From Candidatus Ectomicrobium neotermitis (GTDB lineage Bacteria > Elusimicrobiota > Endomicrobiia > Endomicrobiales > Endomicrobiaceae), in contig JAITBH010000121.1 in the NCBI GenBank assembly GCA_031283745.1, positions 1 to 6,726 of the forward strand: a DNA stretch of 6,726 nt. Reading direction: 5' to 3'. A program made the translations under genes and the position numbers. The notes beneath the pieces are model-generated. The model saw nothing but the letters and a program-made list of their open reading frames with translations. It had not been told where the DNA came from and did no database searches. Shown here piece by piece: positions 5,690-6,726 of the stretch. The stretch's first letter is position 1. Each line of letters opens with the position of its first letter.

Positions 5690-6415
5690 ATGAGTATGCA
5701 AGTAAAAAAAGAGATGGTTTGGGTTTGCAAAACTATGTGGGATAAAGGGTGGGTAGCATCAAATGATGGGAATGTGAGCGTGAAAATTGGAAAAGATAGG
5801 TTTTTGACCACTCCGTCAGGCATAAGCAAGGGTTTTATTTCGGTCAAGATGATTTTGGAGGTAAACTGTCAAGGGAAGGTTTTGAAAGGGGACGCAAAAT
5901 ATAAACCTTCCTCTGAATTTGCACTGCACAGCCATTGCTATCAAAGACGAGCCGATGTTAGGGCTGTTGTTCATGCCCATCCGCCATTTTCAACTGCTTT
6001 TGCAATAACAAAAACACCTCTGTCTGCATTTTCCTTGATAGAGGCAGTTATGGCTTTTGGCGAGGTTCCAGTTGCACCTTATGCCCTGCCCGGCACAGCG
6101 GAGGTTGCAAACTCGATAGACCCGTTTTTGCCCTCTCATGATGCCGTGCTTTTAGCCAATCACGGGGCCGTCACGATAGGAAATTCTTTGATGGCTGCCT
6201 TTTTTCGTATGGAATCCTTAGAACTTACCGCAAAAACCCTTGCCATCGCCCGATTGATCGGAAAAGAACAGCGGCTGAGTCCTAAACAGATTGAGGAGAT
6301 ACTTAAACAGCAGGGGTCAGGGAACGGGAACGGCCAAACGGCAGGGATCAGGGAACGAAAGGGAAAGAAAGGGGAACAAAAGGGAACGACCGGAACGGCA
6401 GTGGATAGTGGTTAG
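5690..6415 (+). CDS. Class II aldolase/adducin family protein, L-fuculose-phosphate aldolase-like, with repeat-derived tail
   Basis: Zinc-dependent aldolase that would cleave a sugar 1-phosphate such as L-fuculose 1-phosphate into dihydroxyacetone phosphate and an aldehyde. The active site is complete: SNDGNVS (24-30) and TTPSG (40-44) for phosphate, PSSE (73-76) with catalytic E76, zinc ligands H95 and H97 in HAHP, and H158 in NHG. FucA-type enzymes have about 210-215 residues, and the family-like part here ends near Q208. Residues 209-241, rich in Gly, Lys and Glu (for example RERKGKKGEQKGTT), are encoded by the decamer and heptamer repeats, which also supply the TAG stop. The start at 5690 has a G-rich SD (GAGGGGG) 4 nt upstream; ATG 5696 is 10 nt from it and equally possible. 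It is the last gene of the operon, 9 nt after the Eis-like gene. Substrate choice among sugar phosphates is open. Confidence 0.88.
   Translation: MSMQVKKEMVWVCKTMWDKGWVASNDGNVSVKIGKDRFLTTPSGISKGFISVKMILEVNCQGKVLKGDAKYKPSSEFALHSHCYQRRADVRAVVHAHPPFSTAFAITKTPLSAFSLIEAVMAFGEVPVAPYALPGTAEVANSIDPFLPSHDAVLLANHGAVTIGNSLMAAFFRMESLELTAKTLAIARLIGKEQRLSPKQIEEILKQQGSGNGNGQTAGIRERKGKKGEQKGTTGTAVDSG
6316..6400. repeat. Decamer repeats inside the aldolase 3' end
   Basis: Units of the type AGGGAACGAA, AGGGAAAGAA and AGGGGAACAA run from about 6343 to 6390, preceded by two further GGGAACGG-like units. They are the reverse complement of the decamers at 721-770. Bases 6349-6401 contain no T, so no stop codon can occur in any plus-strand frame. 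The stretch is translated as the low-complexity tail of the aldolase. Confidence 0.85.
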
Positions 6416-6541
6416 TGATTAGTGGTTAGTGAACGACCACGGCGAACGGCAGTGAACGGCAACGACGGGGAACTCGCTGTTTGCTGTTGTCTTGTCTTGT
6501 CTTTGCTTTTCACTAACCACTAATCACTATCCACTAACCAC
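6401..6541. repeat. Large inverted repeat of heptamers, 31-nt arms
   Basis: The left arm (6401-6431) is built of GTGGATA, GTGGTTA, GTGATTA and GTGGTTA units. The right arm (6511-6541) is its reverse complement with 29 of 31 positions matching (CACTAAC, CACTAAT, CACTATC and CACTAAC units). The 79-nt loop (6432-6510) holds GAACGACCACGGCGAACGGC-type repeats and a T-rich end (TTGTCTTGTCTTTGCTTTT). The left arm contains the aldolase stop codon (6413-6415). As RNA this could fold into a long stem just after the operon and protect its 3' end or slow polymerase, but the T-rich stretch lies inside the loop rather than after the stem. Confidence 0.85.
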
Positions 6542-6590
6542 TCAGGTGGAACGCCTGTAGAGCCGTTCGGGTGGAACGCCCGCCGAACAG
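6541..6590. repeat. Two GGTGGAACGCC motifs with GTTCGG/CCGAAC inverted repeat
   Basis: CTCAGGTGGAACGCC (6541-6555) matches 771-786 closely and in the same orientation. A second GGTGGAACGCC follows at 6570-6580. GTTCGG (6566-6571) and CCGAAC (6583-6588) form an inverted repeat. CCCGCCGAAC (6579-6588) is the reverse complement of GTTCGGCGGG at 618-627. Confidence 0.75.
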
Positions 6591-6593
6591 AAA

Positions 6594-6622
6594 TTGTTAA
6601 GAACTACCATAAATTGTATATT
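6594..6622 (+). promoter_or_regulatory. Possible promoter reading into the 42-nt repeats
   Basis: TTGTTA (6594-6599) and TATATT (6617-6622) are spaced by 17 nt. Four of six and five of six bases match the sigma-A consensus. The expected start, near 6629, falls at the beginning of the first 42-nt hairpin repeat. The region is AT-rich, so a chance match is quite possible. No gene start is visible before the window ends. Confidence 0.3.
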
Positions 6623-6629
6623 CAAGCCT

Positions 6630-6671
6630 GATGAGGGGCTCGTAGGGACGCGAGCCCATTAAACAAATAAA
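6630..6671. repeat. 42-nt hairpin repeat, copy 1
   Basis: Contains the stem GGGCTCG (6636-6642) with CGAGCCC (6651-6657) around an 8-nt TAGGGACG loop, followed by the A-rich tail ATTAAACAAATAAA. It differs from copy 2 at two positions. The GTAGGG element next to a palindrome is also present, in reverse orientation, in the repeats at 193-550. Confidence 0.9.
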
Positions 6672-6684
6672 GAAAGCCCAAACG

Positions 6685-6726
6685 GATGAAGGGCTCGTAG
6701 GGACGCGAGCCCATCAAACAAATAAA
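6685..6726. repeat. 42-nt hairpin repeat, copy 2
   Basis: Same stem, at 6691-6697 and 6706-6712, and the same A-rich tail, which runs exactly to the window edge. It lies 55 nt from copy 1 with a 13-nt linker (6672-6684). More copies may follow outside the window. Confidence 0.9.

Noticed and set aside
5681..5700. Choice of the second ATG (5696) as aldolase start
   Set aside because: Not excluded: the G-rich SD is 4 nt from the first ATG and 10 nt from the second. The first was kept because both are plausible and the difference is two residues.
684..6590. Compound transposon carrying the six genes
   Set aside because: There is no transposase, no single pair of matching termini and no target duplication. 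The shared modules differ in order and orientation between the two ends.
6630..6726. CRISPR-like array
   Set aside because: There are only two copies of a 42-nt repeat with a 13-nt linker, too short for a spacer, and no cas genes. The hairpin and A-rich tail suit an intergenic palindromic repeat.

Overview
The window looks like a chromosomal segment of an uncultured anaerobic Bacillota (Clostridia-type) bacterium. This rests on AT-leaning genes with purine-rich Shine-Dalgarno (SD) sequences, a near-consensus sigma-A type promoter, a MepA-like MATE pump, a DUF2156 protein next to an Eis-like acetyltransferase, and intergenic DNA packed with short palindromic and tandem repeats. The taxon is inferred from style only; no marker gene settles it.

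Layout. Positions 1-801 hold no credible gene. They contain about three tandem copies of a 168-169 bp unit, each with a perfect 10-nt-arm palindrome, then several GC-rich hairpins, an A-free C/T-rich tract built of decamers, and a short heptamer array. Positions 802-2172 (minus strand) encode a MATE efflux protein. Its leader carries an extended -10 promoter and a terminator-like hairpin. From a divergent promoter at 2328-2356, five plus-strand genes lie almost end to end (gaps 12 and 9 nt, overlaps 1 and 4 nt) and look like one operon. They are a short pyruvate kinase without the C-terminal domain, a six-helix membrane protein resembling a CDF transporter that has lost its metal ligands, a DUF2156 (phosphatidylglycerol lysyltransferase C-terminal type) protein, an Eis-like GNAT acetyltransferase and a class II (fuculose-phosphate type) aldolase. 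From about 6314 to the end the DNA is again repetitive: decamers, heptamers in a large inverted repeat, GGTGGAACGCC motifs, and two 42-nt copies of a GGGCTCG/CGAGCCC hairpin repeat.

How it fits together. The pyruvate kinase and the aldolase point to sugar catabolism. The DUF2156 and Eis-like proteins both have GNAT-type folds and probably transfer acyl or aminoacyl groups. I see no single pathway linking all five, and no evidence for a new defence or mobile system.

The most unusual signal is at the gene/repeat borders. Both outward-facing genes, the MATE gene on the left and the aldolase gene on the right, end inside the same family of heptamer repeats. Because the unit is 7 nt and carries TAG on one strand and TAA on the other, a few copies put stop codons into every reading frame. 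In the aldolase the repeats also add about 33 low-complexity residues after the normal end of the enzyme.
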